From Prostheceraeus crozeri (Eukaryota; Platyhelminthes; Polycladida; Euryleptidae): a stretch of DNA of 64,000 bases. A program made the position numbers and the translations under genes. Of this stretch, positions 37,000 to 50,014 are shown piece after piece (the first letter of the stretch is position 1; each line of letters starts with the position of its first letter). The notes beneath the pieces are model-generated. The model searched no databases. It was not told the origin of the DNA and worked only from the letters and a program-made list of their open reading frames with translations. The stretch covers positions 62,001-126,000 of the forward strand of contig CAJQUW010006313.1 of the NCBI GenBank assembly GCA_907163375.1. The letters are read 5' to 3'.

Positions 37000-38434
37000 C
37001 AGGGTGTCCGCGCGAATTTGAATGAAAATTTCCAGGTGTTTTCCAGGATTTCCAGGGTAAAATTCATTTTCTAGGTTTTCCAGGGAAATTTACCAAAAAT
37101 CAGGGGTCAAATTAGAACAAAAATTTCCAGACTTTCTACAAGGACATTTTACTCAAATGTACGCGTCAAATTTAAAAAAAATTCTACTTTAAAAGGAAAA
37201 ATCTACCCGAAGTTCTGTGGCTAAGGAGCTTACACACCATAAAGATAATATTATTGACAATAAAAATTTGAAAAGTGGTGTGAAATTGGTTGAATTTTTA
37301 AGGTGCAGGTAATTCCAAATAAAAAATACCAATACATGCATCAGACGGCTACATTATATTTCTAGAAAAAAATGAAAATACAATCGATCGCAACAAATTT
37401 AAAGCTTGCGGATTGAGGAGAACAAAATAGAGAAAGAGTATAACAATCAGTAACGAAAAATATAAGACTTAATAATGAAATGCAACAATTAACAGAATAT
37501 CTGTAAAGTCCACTCTATAATAAAATGCAACAAGGTGAACGTCAGAGCGTTGTCATTCAGATAATGATCATTTGCAGCGTGAAATCGTAGAAGGTGGAAG
37601 ACCAAGAGTCAAAAAGAGGAACATAACGGTTGATGTGCTGCATATGCATGCGAGTAATCACAGTCAGCTTAAGAGAATGACACAGAGAAGAATTGACCAA
37701 GGAAAGCTCATTGGCACACGACGTGTCGGGAATAATATATCTGCATATTGAAAACCTACTTGAAATGTGTTTGAAAATATTCGATATTAGCCTCGGATCA
37801 TTCGGAACAAGCCTGGTGCCTAAATGAAGTTTATATGTTCAGCACCATTTTGCGTCAGTAGATTCTGCCACACGGCAATCAAGTGTGTAATAGCATTAAT
37901 GCTAGATTACGGCTCCTAGTTCCCCATACCACACGGCGTTAATGAGGGAATTTACAACTCCTAGTACACCATGCCGCGCAGCGTTTATGTGAGAATTCAC
38001 AGCTACTAATTCACCGTACTGCACGACGATTAGGAGTTCGACAACAGTTCATAGTTAACCATATCACACATTTCGGTCTCATTCATGCTGCATACGTTAT
38101 GATAGGAGATTACAGTCACTGAAATATTCTAAAAACAAAAAATTGTATGAGAATGAAGGCGATATTTGGAACAAATGAGATGTGAAGAATAAAATCTGGA
38201 AAAATAGGAAACAATTCAACCATAGAGAAAGTGTGACTTCAACGACTTGCAATTGGTGTTTTAATTAGTCTCAAAATTTCCAGGAGTTTTCCAGGTTTTC
38301 CAGGGTAAAATTTAATTTTCCAGGTATTCCAGGGTAAAATTCATTTTCCAGGTATTCCAGGTGTTCCAGGGTAAAATTCATTTTCCAGGTGTTTTCCAGA
38401 TTTTCAAGGTTTTCCAGGGAGCGCGGACACCCTG
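37000..38434. mobile_element. 1.4 kb TIR element with TTCCAGG subterminal arrays
   Basis: The left end CAGGGTGTCCGCGCGAATTT and the reversed right end CAGGGTGTCCGCGCTCCCTG share 14 terminal bases. TATAGG lies directly outside both ends (36994-36999 and 38435-38440). Both subterminal regions are built from short units of TTCCAGGTGTTTTCCAGG and GGGTAAAATTCATTTTCC in opposed orientation. The CAGGG start suggests hAT, although the visible duplication is 6 rather than 8 bp. No transposase is seen. The interior has a 45-bp degenerate tandem repeat (37913-38090). Confidence 0.7.
37913..38090 (+). repeat. Diverged 45-bp tandem repeat, about 4 units
   Basis: Units begin CTCCTAGTTCCCCATACC at 37913, CTCCTAGTACACCATGCC at 37958, CTACTAATTCACCGTACT at 38003 and GTTCATAGTTAACCATAT at about 38047. 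The period is 45 bp with clear decay toward the right. Confidence 0.7.
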
Positions 38435-40934
38435 TATAGGCCCCATACATGCATAAAAAGTGTCGAAAATAGTGGGTGGAAATTTTAACATTCCAACTAT
38501 GCATCACAATTACAATGGATTAGCTAGATTCTATAAAAAATACATTATCAGTAATTAAGCAATTAAGAAATTCATTCAAAATGCTGAAATAAAGAATTTA
38601 GAGAAAAATCGCAAGATTTCTTTTGAAATTTTACTGACAAAAACAAAAATTTACTGACATTTTACTGACCGCGATCACCATGCAAGTTTCCAATCAATTA
38701 TTTTGTCTTGGTTTCGAATGACAACCCATTTGAAAATGTTATTACAAGAGCCAATTCACTCGTATATTCAAGCAGCAGATCAATTCAAGAAATAATCCCA
38801 TCGCATGTGGCGTTCATTGTAAATCCTCTTATAAACTAGATCAGTTAATTGAATTCGATAGTAAATATTTGACACAAAATAAAACCAATTATAAACCATA
38901 CTTCAGAAAAAAGTAGCCAAGCAATCGACCACAGCACTATCTACATGTGCCATCGTATCAGTGACAGCGCATTAAACAAGCTGAGAAAACATTTTTACTA
39001 ACTTCTGTGATATCTGATCATTGAAATTCCAAAGAAATTTGAAATTAGCAGTGGTTTAAGTGCACTTAAGTACAATAAATATCTCGCAGAAGTCGCTGTT
39101 GATGATAGAGGCTCTTCTTCAACGGTCTTCATTGATCATTTCTTTTTACTATCTTATGTCTAATGTATTGAAAGAAATGAAAAGGGTCCATCCCCATGTT
39201 TTATCGCAGTAATTTTACTGGTGGACATTTCTAATGGTGGAAATACAAATTTCTCTGAAGGGAAATCTCATCTCTGCGAATACTTCTTTTGAGTGTATAG
39301 AGCACTGATTAATAGTTTAAGATGGGTTATGAGCAAAAGGATCTGCATGTATCTCAATTCTTTCAAACCTTGTAAAATGGATGACGAACATTCAGATTTT
39401 TGCATTTTCTATAGAATCATAATCGCAAAGCCTTCACACGCATATTTCAGCGATGAATGCAGTGAGTGAGATATACTAGCGTGCATTATAAACATCAACG
39501 GCTCACTCATGACTAGCAGTGTGAATTGGTGGTGTATGCTGCTAGAAATCCGCGATTTATGAGACATACTATTGCCCTCGCATTGCATTTATGGATTAAT
39601 TTGTCACGTATTTAAAATGACAACCGTCCTATGTATTATGCTTTATTACACACGTAAGTTGTATTGCTTATCAATGCAAGTACAGTACATGCATCTCATT
39701 AAGTTATCCATATCGAAACATTTGAATTGCTTTGTTTGCGTGAAAATAATTACATTTATGACTTGGATAATTCAGTAGAAAGAGTGGATGAAGGCCACTG
39801 TTCTATCCACAGGAAAATAATGAAAACTTGTCAGTTTTCACGTTTTTCACACCGAGTTTTTGTGTCAGTAATCAATTAACAATTTCTATTTCGATATATA
39901 CTTTGAAGACACACTTTAAAACGCTCGATCTGATTTTGATCTTCTGTTGTATGCCCAGCTGTCATGTATTTAAAAGTGGATGTCGGACATAGTTTTTCCG
40001 ACAAAGAGATGCTCCAAAAAAAAGAAATGCAGCTGATATTGATTATGTACTTTCCCACAGAGGCCATCTGTCAGTAAAAGTATGAGTTTGACGATTTTTC
40101 ATTAGCGATACAGTTATATCCTGATAATAGGTCAAATGCGAAACAACCTAATTACTTGAGTTTTTCACTCAATACGGGTTTGTTTTCATCGGGGTTAATT
40201 CATACTTCCACACGGCAGAAAAACTCATGCCGGAGATATGATCGACAACGTTGTCCTCACGATTATCAATATGTCGCATGACATTTCGTTCGGGCAGGTC
40301 ATGAACTTCTAAAATAATATTGAATACTTGCCTGCCATTCAAAATTCACTAGTGTTATGTACGTGTATTTATGTTCATTGCTATATATTTGCTAACCAAT
40401 CTGTGTAGCAGCATGTTGATATTAGTCCAAACATTTCGTCTTGATGACATTACATTTTCTAAGTGAACATTACAAAGCATTGAAACTAAAAAACATTCAA
40501 ACTAATGATTTGTTGGACACTTTCTTTATCATAATAATGAACATACATCAATTGAGCACCTACTTGAAATGGCATGGGTTACAGCTTCAGATGCATGTAT
40601 AGGAGGCAACTCATTCAGACCATAATTTACAATTATATTTTATTTTGCTTCTGATGTAAACTTAACTTTAAAAAGGTTATAAAAATTACGAAAAATCACA
40701 ATATATTGGAAACGATTTCGTTCATTTGGAACAACAGGGACGGAAATATTTGACACAACTTGTCATCGGAAATGGAAGATAGAAAATCCTTAGAAACAAA
40801 TGGAGAAATTCCTGATCCTTAGAATACTTTGATGTCGTGGAAAGCTCCTTCATCACTGAACTGCTAAATGTGATTTTAACAAAATAAGGAGATTTTCCAG
40901 GAAATGCATTTGCCATTGAAGGCGATGAACTCAC
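38435..40934. other. Unassigned AT-rich stretch
   Basis: No coding signal or repeat structure that I can support. Confidence 0.4.
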
Positions 40935-41004
40935 TTTCGAGAGTGCACTATTCGTATTGGATTGAGGCACGGAGGAAGGTAAACGAAGAGTTGAGGCACG
41001 ACGT
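40935..41004 (-). CDS. Candidate further upstream exon of ELL-like gene
   Basis: A 70-nt segment on the minus strand lies between acceptor TTTTTTCTTTCAG|A and donor TCGAAA|GTGAGT. It reads RRASTLRLPSSVPQSNTNSA plus LSK and ends in phase 0, which fits the phase-0 start of the exon at 33323. The Ser-rich, basic wording would suit the linker region of an ELL protein. Support is only the splice sites and phase, so this is a hypothesis; no N-terminal ELL domain was found further upstream. Confidence 0.3.
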
Positions 41005-41351
41005 CTGAAAGAAAAAACATTGATTTGAAACATCTTGCAACAAAAATATATTGCGACATTTATGATCATGCGCACAATAAACTTATGCAAAAATGAATTT
41101 TATGAAGCTCACATTTATATCCTGAATAGGAGAAGTTGAAGATCAATGGAGACACATTTGACACTGCTTTTTCTTTCCACGTACGACACTTGAAAATGTC
41201 ATGAGTGAAAGTATGACGAAAATCAGTAGTGATAGCTGTGAAGCTGAAAACCTATTTACTTTGTTTGATGAAGGTGGAATCTAATCATTGTTTCTTCGAT
41301 GAGCAAGTCGAAGACACATGCGATGCATACACCAGTGGCAGATGCATGTTT

Positions 41352-41632
41352 CAAACAATAATGCAAAAAGCTTATCTGTCGCAAATCGTTTAATGGCTTT
41401 TCACAACTGCAGTTTTCTGCTGCGTCTTCAGGCAATAGTAGCAAGTCAGATAGCAAGCATCGATTCTGCTCTCGCCCAGTGCGATATTTAGCTTAGCTAC
41501 ATGTATCTCGTATCGATGTTTGCCATCTGACTTGCCAACATTGCCTGAAGACGCAGCATGACCTGCGACACGCTATGAAAAGCCATTACACGATTTGCGA
41601 CAGATGTCTTTGTTGCATTATTATTCAAGCTC
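41352..41632. repeat. Foldback: inverted arms of about 110 bp
   Basis: The left arm (41352-41467) contains ATCTGTCGCAAATCGTTTAA, TGCTGCGTCTTCAGGCAAT and GCAAGTCAGAT. The right arm (41512-41632) contains their reverse complements in matching order. The arms are diverged by perhaps 15% and the spacer is about 45 bp. The whole could form a long hairpin. I see no coding content or target duplication. Confidence 0.75.
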
Positions 41633-42326
41633 CTAGATGCTATGGAAAATTGAAAATTGATGAGTTGATACCTGGGGTCAGTCGCTATGTGTCAGCGCTT
41701 CTTTTACAGTGAATACGAGGTGTCGAATCTCGTTAAATTAAAATGATCCAGGAAATGGTTTTGTAATTCGACGTTGAAGGGACGAAGTGTGGTATCCGCC
41801 AAATGCTAATTTTTCAGGAGAGCGAAAATAAGATCGCAAAGTTCGCTGTGTTATTTTTAATCTCGATTCATACACAACAAAATACACCATTGTGATTCTA
41901 TGACATGATAAATGATTCAACTCCATAAAACACTGATGTCATTACAACATTTCGTCCCAAAAAGTGAAGAAGAATATTGTCGCTTACAACAATAAACTTA
42001 TCAATAATTACCTGTATTAAGTTTGGCAAATGGTTTTCTTGTACTGACTATAATCTTAATATTATTTATTGAAAAAAGATTTTTGTTTAAAATGACAAAT
42101 TTTCAGAAACACGCGTGTATTTTCACGTTTCATCAGCTTGTTGCAATAACTTCCTCATTCTTCACAACCATCTGAGCCCGAGCGAACATGTAATCGAAGT
42201 CTGCTGCTTGAGGAATTGTGGTCAATGAAAATTTCCATCGCATGTCCGCTTTGTTTATTGTGCTACAAACCATAGGGAATCTGACTGCTCCTCACGCTTG
42301 TCATATTCGGACTCAACGATAGTCCA
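41633..42326. other. Unassigned stretch upstream of transposase-like gene
   Basis: No feature recognised apart from a weak hammerhead-like fragment on the minus strand near 42106-42137, which I do not accept. Confidence 0.4.
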
Positions 42327-44192
42327 ATGCAACATCAAGCAAAAGATTGCAGCCCTACATCCGCGGATAAATTTGCTTTTGAACTTCACAGTGATTTGGA
42401 TAATCAACATGTAGCGAGCGAAGATCAGGAAGCGAGTCAGACCTCAAAACTGCATAATACAGCAGTTGAGATTCCCGAAAGTTTCGAGCATGACCAGCCT
42501 ACTTTAGACATCCCACCCAACAGCCCTGCGATTACACCAGCGCAAAATGGAAGGAAGCGCAAAATTCATAAGTTCCAAAAAGACCACGGGCTGGAGTATG
42601 AGACTGAGGGCGGACTCGCCAAACAGGCAAAGGTATCAGAGCCGGGCCAACGATGCTCTGTGACATGCAAGCTGGATTGCAGGGAATTCAACGACGAAGC
42701 AATGGGGAAAATTCTGAAAGGCTTTTGGAATTTGGGATGTTCTCGCTACGAAAGGAGTTCATCAACCGACATGTTGAGGAAATTCCTGTGAAGAGATCAA
42801 GGAAAGCTGCAGGCGCAAAACATCAAGATTGTATTTTCTTTCCATGGGCTCTCGCTTGAGAGTATGCGTTTTCACGTCGACTCTCAACAAAAACGACATG
42901 ATGGTTGCACGAAGTCTGAGGAGCGTAGACGCAACTGGGTGTATCGAACCTGATAGACGAGGTGGCCTTACGGATGAAAACAGAATCAAATTTCAAAGCA
43001 TGCGGGATGAAGTAAAGAAGCACATCGATAGGTTTCCGCGCATCGAAGCGCACTATATCAGGAAGGACACTAACTACCAGTATCTGGCACCAGATCTGAA
43101 CATGAGTAAAATGCACCGCATGTTTATGGAAGAGACAGGAAAGTCCTGCAGCTTAGTATTGCATCGGCAAGTGTTCAATGAGCGGAAGTTGAAATTTCAC
43201 CGAGCGAAAAAAGATTTATGCTCAACTTGTTTTTCATTAAGGAGGGAAGACTCGGAGGAATATCGAAGCCATATTTCGGAAAAAGAGTTAGTTCGAGAAG
43301 TTATGAAGGCGGCGGTGGCTGAAGCAAAAGAATCCTCGAGTTCAGCGGCAATTGTCTTCGATCTTCAGCAAGTAATATTTGTTCCGATGTCAGAAGTTGA
43401 CGACGTCTTCTATCGCTCACGGCTGTCGTGCTACAACTTTACCACATACGACATGGATCAAAAGCACGACACCTGCTTCTTTTGGCATGAGGTGTGCGCC
43501 GAAGGTTCGAACGAGATCGCTTCCTGCCTGAGAAGAATTTTGGATCGGAAAGACCGTGAAGGTGTTGCCAAAGTCATCCTATTTAGCGACAGTTGCACAG
43601 CCAAAACAAGAAATTCAATCGTAATTTCTTCTTTTCCTGAATTTCCTCAAGACTAGCCAGCATGTTTCGGAAATTCTGATACACTACCTCGAGCCCGGCC
43701 ATGGTCAAAATTCTGGAGACAGCATACATGCTACGTGTGAGAGGGAGATCAATGAAACATCCCAGGTTGAAGGAGCAGTGCACATACCAAGTCATATAGT
43801 ACCTTGCTTGGCACAGGCGTGCAAGCGAGGCCGTACGACGTGGTCCAGATTGGACCAGAAGGATGTTCTCAATTGGAAGGACTATGCCTCAAAAGTTGGA
43901 ATACGAAAAGCCCGTAAAGATGTCGGTATGGATGGCGAGCTGGACTGGAGGAAGATGAGGTCTATGAAATTGACGAAGTGTGACGACGCTCTCCATTACA
44001 AAAACTCGCATGCCACTGAGCAGTACATGACGGTCCTGCTCTAAATCGAGAAATACACGATCGACAGACCTGCCGGCCAGAGCGTACCCAATCCATTTCA
44101 AAAAGGAATATGAAGACCTCATGTTCTTGTGCAAGACTGCTATTACGAATGAGGAGAATCGCTCATTTTATGAGCAGCTGGCCGCATTCTGA
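42327..44192 (+). pseudogene. Decayed DDE-like transposase-derived gene
   Basis: Overlapping frames give a protein of about 620 residues. The first part (42327-42791) has a charged N-terminus and a nuclear-type KRKIHKFQK. Then FSLRKEFINRHVEEI, YFLSMGSRLRVC, RRGGLTDENRIKF, HIDRFPRIEAHYIRKDTNYQ, KKDLCSTC, a segment with FDLQQVIFVPMSEVDDVFY, HDTCFFWHEVCAEGSNEIAS, VILFSDSCTAKTRN and HYLEPGHGQNSGDSIHA. This order matches a widespread invertebrate family with 'H...ipR.esHY.R', 'D.Q.v...P' and 'l.SDsC.gQNrN', probably an RNase H-fold DDE-type transposase (fold is my inference). Frame changes near 42735, 42830, 43620 and 44035 show it is not functional as assembled. The frame closes with NEENRSFYEQLAAF at 44192. 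No inverted ends found. Confidence 0.65.
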
Positions 44193-44685
44193 CGCGCCCT
44201 ATTCCTGATTAACTCTGACTTACATGTGATGCTGCACATACTCACCAAGAGATGTTTTGATATTTTGTAATTGATTTTTTATATTGCACTATGTGCCGCT
44301 TTATGACATAGCTAAATGGCTTGATCGATTCGTTTGACTGACTCGATGAAACTGAGGGTTATTGGACGATAAAAAAGCAGCATTTGCCCAAACCATTTAG
44401 GGAGTACATCTGTCAAACAGTAACTCAGGTGTCCCAAATTATGAGGAAAATTTTGAGTCAATAATGACAAGTAATGTATTCTAAAACAGACTCAAATGTT
44501 TATCTACTCTTTAATTCGATTATGTCCTGGCCTAATGAAGTTCAATTTTTCCACTAAAAAAAAACAAAGAGCTAATTGGAAAAACTGAGCACGCAGCGTC
44601 CGTACACACCCCTTTTTTTGCTAGACCTTCCTATGCAATTTGATAAGTGAAAACTTCAGAAATAGTCTCGACCGAATGTATTAAA
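44193..44685. other. Unassigned stretch
   Basis: Nothing recognised between the transposase-like gene and the Penelope-like element. Confidence 0.4.
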
Positions 44686-45620
44686 ATAAATAAATAAAAT
44701 GCGCGACGTTTTCGCTTGCGCTTCTACTACAGACGCAATGAGCATGTGTTCTACTGCACGCGGACATTAAGTGAAGGATTGTGCGAGTTAATCTCGCGAA
44801 GCTCTATCGCCTTCTAATGGACATGTTGCTAATAATTCTGTGGAGGATCGTCCAAGATAGACATGATAAACTTGCTCACAATTATGATCATTAACAAAGT
44901 GGCGATAAAACAAAGAATTGTCACATTTCATATGTTCTTGAATACGAGAACGCATCGTTCGCTTGGATTCACCAACGTACGTAGCTTGACCTTCTGAAGG
45001 ACATTTAAGGCAATGCAGCAAGTACACGCAACCTTTGTCACAACATGTAGCGCGACCATCACCTCGCTGGCAATAGACGCAAGATGATCGAGTGCATTGC
45101 ATTTCATCTCTTGGCGCTAGAACACGATGTAATGGATGAGAAGTAAAAGAAAGGGATACGAATTCGTGAAGACCAGTTTTCTTCAGACTATTTCTTATTT
45201 CTCTAGTATCTCTCTGATTGTGATACGGAAGAGATATATTCTATCCTTGTTTCTTCTCTTTGCTGCGATTGTTCAATGATTGTCTTGCATTGCGTATGAA
45301 AACTTGATGGATAGCCATTACAACGATATCGTCTTGTAATTAGGTCAATTCCTTTCTGAATTTCAAAATCATCAGAACCATTCTTGATTGCTCGCCTTAG
45401 ATCATTTGCGTAGAATATTATGCAAGGTTGATCGCGGGTAATTTGAATCCCAAGAAATGACATGATCCGATCGCGATGGCTTAGAATATAGAGAGAATTT
45501 AAAAGATGAGTCAGTTTTCGACACCATGACATCTAGAAAGGAGGCCAAGTTTCATTCCTCGGCGTTCCAATGGTAAAACTAATGAACTTCTAGACTTCCT
45601 AAAGGATAAGGTAAAACTAA
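44686..45620 (-). mobile_element. Penelope-like element, RT C-terminus and GIY-YIG
   Basis: On the minus strand, LASFLDVMVSKTDSSFKFSL, YSKPSRSDHVISW and RRYRCNGYPSSF give the region after the RT catalytic core (family 'lpFLDvlv.r....l.tsvYrKPthTd'). Then a Cys-rich CTRSSCVYCQRG leads into a GIY-YIG domain: KGCVYLLHCLKC, ATYVGESKRTMRSRIQEH, FYRHFVNDH. The order identifies a Penelope-like element. It is 5'-truncated near 45620 and interrupted. The 3' end (44699-44735) has a hairpin-rich GC segment with GCGCAAGCGAAAACGTC, perhaps a degenerate hammerhead, before an (AAAT)-type tail. It belongs to a different lineage from the element at 15 kb. Confidence 0.85.
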
Positions 45621-48600
45621 AAGGTAAAACTTCTAAAAATTTAAATGAACAAAACACTTTAATTATGATAATGATAGTGTGTTTAATTAAATACAAGACG
45701 TGCGCTGAAGCGACAGCAGAGCTTCTTCAAGTTTAAGGACGAAATGTGTAAGTGACCAAGCCGAGGCTCTTACAACATTTCGCCTGTCCAATGCCTACTC
45801 ATGATTTGGCGCTTACAACAACTTAACTCCTTTGTTTATTGAGAATTGAATTCTGATTTTAGTGGTGGGAATCAAGAAGAAAAGGAGAAACACTGAATCT
45901 TTCACCCGTGGGGGAATGGGAGTGGGGAAAAGAAAGAAAAGAAGAGAGAGAGAAGGGATCAGAAAGGGGAATGTAGATAGGCAAGAAAAAGGTGGTCAAA
46001 GCTGGAGTGGAAAAGGCCGTCGTCTTGCGCCACTCTTCACACTCCCTATTACTTCGAGTCTTCTGTCCTCTTACTACTCCCCTTTTCCCCGTCAACGGCG
46101 AATTGTCAAGGACTCCAAATTTATCGCTGTGGAATGTGTCAAATATACTTCTGGTATACCTCGTTCCATAATAGAAATGTTGTATGTCTTAAGATATCAC
46201 GACCATTTTCGACAATTCCGTAAAATGGGTTGGATGGTAGTGATGAAAGTACTTCGCTAAGACTAAATATCATACCAGGAAAATTAAGAAATCGTTAAGT
46301 TAAATACTTCAGTCACCGTGCACATTAAAGCAGTAAGGGTGCACCGACAATAATGAAGAACAAGGGTCTCTGAGAGTCATTTAGTCCAAAAATTCAAAAA
46401 ATGCCATTTATGTATTAAAACACACGAGTCGAGAAATGCTCTTCGTCAAGTGTCAGACAAAACCGAGTTCCAATACACAGCACTTCAAGTTAGATATCCG
46501 CAAGCGCACGTGATTAGTTTACCAATCTCATAGTGCTGCTGTCAGGTAATATAGATTGACTTGCAATGAATTGGATGGTAAAGATAACGCATGTCACAAT
46601 AGCCATGAAAGAAATAGACCACATGAGCCAGCACAACAGCTATAAAGGGATTCTTCTTTTTCCACGTTTAACGTCCACATTTTCCCATGTATGGGGTCGG
46701 ACGAAAATTATAAATGCAAATCTGTAAAAAAAACTTATGCATTGAAGAATGCATAAAGCAAAAGTGTGAAAATCATAGTATGCTGGCCATTCATACAATT
46801 GTATTTATTAAGTCTGCGAATACTAATTCAGGGTACCCGCGGCCTTTCCGTCAAAAATTCTAAGACACTTTCCAGGACGATATAATATTCCAGAGCACTA
46901 TTATTCTTAATGCTGTACGAAAATGTTCAGATGCAAATAAGTAAAATAGAGTAGACGCCGATTATTAAAAACACATCTGGACCGTCTTGAAGTGTTTCTA
47001 TTTAAGCGACGTTTTCATTAAAAGAATGTGACTTAAAATTGAATCTGTAAATGATGGTGGGTACAGAATAGGCCTGCATGTACTGTAGTAAAAATTAATT
47101 ATCTATATATTCGATAGGAAACTCTTTAGATGTATGTACGTGCAGTGTATTAACGCTCAGAAAACCATCCTTTGCAAATGAGTCGCTAATAGGTGCACCA
47201 GTGAGATAAAGCATGTGCGGAAGCCTAAATGATCGAACAAGTGTAATGAAGAGTTTATGAAAGAATAGTGTTTATGTATTGTAATCTCTAAAAGAAAAAA
47301 TATAAACGAAATTATTTTTTGACAAACTGGGTTTGCTTTTTATAAATGAATGTATACATTGAAGTTTTAATGGCAAAAATTCCGGAACAAGCCAGGCTGT
47401 TTTCATTAACTGGGTGTTTTTATTATCCATGTTTTTAATAAGCGGCGTCTACTGTAATAGATATTTATCAAGAAGAGTTCATCTGCAAAGTTGGTTTGGT
47501 GCAGATGAAATGCTGAGTAAGCTATAAACTACGATATAATGTGCAGTCTATGGCTTCCACAATAAAATATTCACAATTAGCAGTTGAGGGTCAGAATGTT
47601 TAAAGAAGTAAATATAAGAATGTTGTCTATAGTCATGATCCGGCTATGTCCACCTACCCAACTTGTGGCCGGGCAAAGCTTTGCCATGTTCATTGTATAA
47701 TGTGAAGTGTACATTATGTTCAAAAATATGTATTGGCGAAAGATGAAGGACTATGAGAACCTCATATGACCGGAGGCCTTCATGATGCTGTTCTGCTGTG
47801 CACAAACACATAACTTGGTTTATGCCTCATATCCTAGTCTCATTGCCACTATCTTGGAAATATGTCGCATCTAAACTAGAGCACCCAGATGTACGCAAGT
47901 CTGTTAAAGCAATTAATATACGCAGTAATTGACAAAAAGTTCCAAATAACACTAAATCTGATCATCAAGAAGGCTTTTTTCTTGCAGCTGTTGTCAATAG
48001 ACGTTCAATTCTCAAAAATCACACGTAAGTTTCTAAGCCTGTAATATGGGACTGAGTGTAAAGCATCAACATAGTATGTAGTTTTAATCTTATTTTCAAT
48101 TCAATTTTGTGATTGATTTTAGTGCTTCAAAGATGAATTTTCATAATTTCATGATCCTGCTCACGGTCATTCCTATTCCGAATTGTCCAAATACATCCAC
48201 ACATAAGTAGACATGCTTTGATTTGTCCAGCAAATCGCACACATAACTCCACCCAAAACAAACTTTATCTGATGTGGTTTACCACTCCACCCAGCCTATG
48301 ACCCCGTCATCACATCACACCCGCCAGTGTCACGTGTTGTAGAGTAAGTTGTCGCAAAACTTACATGACACTAAGACGGTGTAAACTAGATTGATCACAT
48401 GATCAGGTAATGTAAATAACAACCACCCTTCGACTTTCTAGTTGCGGATACAAATGAGTTAATCCTCTCATTTCAATCTGCAAGGTAATGAATTGATTCA
48501 GTCATCTACTTCATCAGTACAATTTCACCTTTTATTCTAAAGGGATGACTTATCAAGAAAAATGTGTGTTTTTAAAGTGTCGGATCAGAAACTATCAAAC

Positions 48601-50014
48601 ACTAACTTTCCGCGATACTTGAAAACCAACAAGAGAAATAGCAATAGACTTGCAGGAATTGTTCAAATTAAAGATGGCGTGGCAAACGCTTTGTTTCATA
48701 GAAGACTTTTTCTGAACATGAAGTGACAGTGTACGAAAGCTTGTGTGAAGTGCATCGGTCTTTAGCGATAAGTGGTGAGCAGAAGAAATATATTGAAAAA
48801 TGAAGCTGTACCATCACCTTTCTTCCTACAGAGGCACACTTCCTGAGAGAGCTTCGCAAAGTTCTCGAGACTCGACCATTTGTCACAGTGACAGCGGACG
48901 AATTTTTCTTTGATGGACAAATCGTTGAAACTTTAATGTGAAGGAGGACAAGAGATACTGTGATTAGGACAGACTGAACTGAGATGTGGCTGCAGAATTT
49001 TGGTAATCTGCGAAATGTGGATCGGGTTGTGCAGAGACAATCAAAAATCTCGAAACGGAGCACATGGTTGAAGATTACCAATCACGTGATCGCAAAACAG
49101 AGTTGGAACCCGCCTCGGGTCAGGTCAGCCAGACCCCTGATCTCTGAAGTTAATCCCATAACAAATTTGCGTTATTAACACATCAGTTATGAAAATCTCT
49201 GCACTATTGGTTGTACACTGTATATATTTCTCGCATCGAAGACTTCAATAGTTTAAAGCACATGGTGACTTTATCAAAGTTCGATGTCACTACGTTGTCT
49301 GAATTGAGCATTCAGAACAAGAAGCAGAGAATATATGTCGACTAACCTTCAAATAAATGAATTAATGCGTGTCGCTTTCAAAAAAACCTGGCCGGCAAAC
49401 GAGAATTACATTTTGCCAATCACTGTTATAAGATTGCGCCACGCAGAGCTTGAGTCAGACTGTGTTCTTCACTTTTACCTCACAGGAAATGAACCAGATT
49501 CTAAGAAATGTTACTGATGGGTCAAATGATGAGGACAGTTTTGACACCACCGAAGCCGTAGATTCGTATTCAAGTGACGATGATTTAGTTTCTTCTACTA
49601 GTTGCTTGCCTTCTTCATGACTGTAGACTCAATGAAAGTGATGGGTTCACAGAATTAAATATTTTGTTTATCTGCTTCGGACCGAAGCGCGCGCAGATGA
49701 ATCTAATTCTGTGGATGGGTTTCTTTACATAGGAAACGAAAGTATCACCACAAATTCCATCTTACAAACATTGGATTTTCTACAACAATCCGTTATTTAA
49801 TGCTATTTATACAACAAGTGTATAAGAAACCATCTCAACATGCTATTCGAGATCTGAGCATATTCATGAGACGAAATTACATGTATAATGTTTGCACTAT
49901 GGAATGATAATGATAATTTACCTACTTTTCGCACCCACACATGTTCTTCTGCACAATATTAATCATTCTACTATATCGCATTCGTACTTTGATAATATAT
50001 CCTTTGCGGGATAT
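45621..50014. other. Long stretch without firm genes
   Basis: 45855-45990 is purine-rich. At 46832 a lone CAGGGTACCCGCGGCC with TTTCCAGGACG nearby resembles the end of the 37 kb element, but no partner was found. At 48820-48945 a strong acceptor-like CTTTCTTCCTACAG precedes EAHFLRELRKVLETRPFVTV and TADEFFFDGQIVETLM, an open segment that I cannot identify. The rest shows nothing I can support. Confidence 0.4.

Noticed and set aside
42106-42137. Minus-strand CTGATGA...GAAA hammerhead-like sequence
   Set aside because: Stem I does not pair and stem II is poor, unlike the three accepted motifs.
44699-44735. Hammerhead in the 3' end of the 44.7 kb Penelope-like element
   Set aside because: Hairpins are present but the CTGANGA core is interrupted, so I mention it only within the element.
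46832-46848. CAGGGTACCCGCGGCC as the end of a hAT-type element
   Set aside because: No matching opposite end or direct repeat was found.
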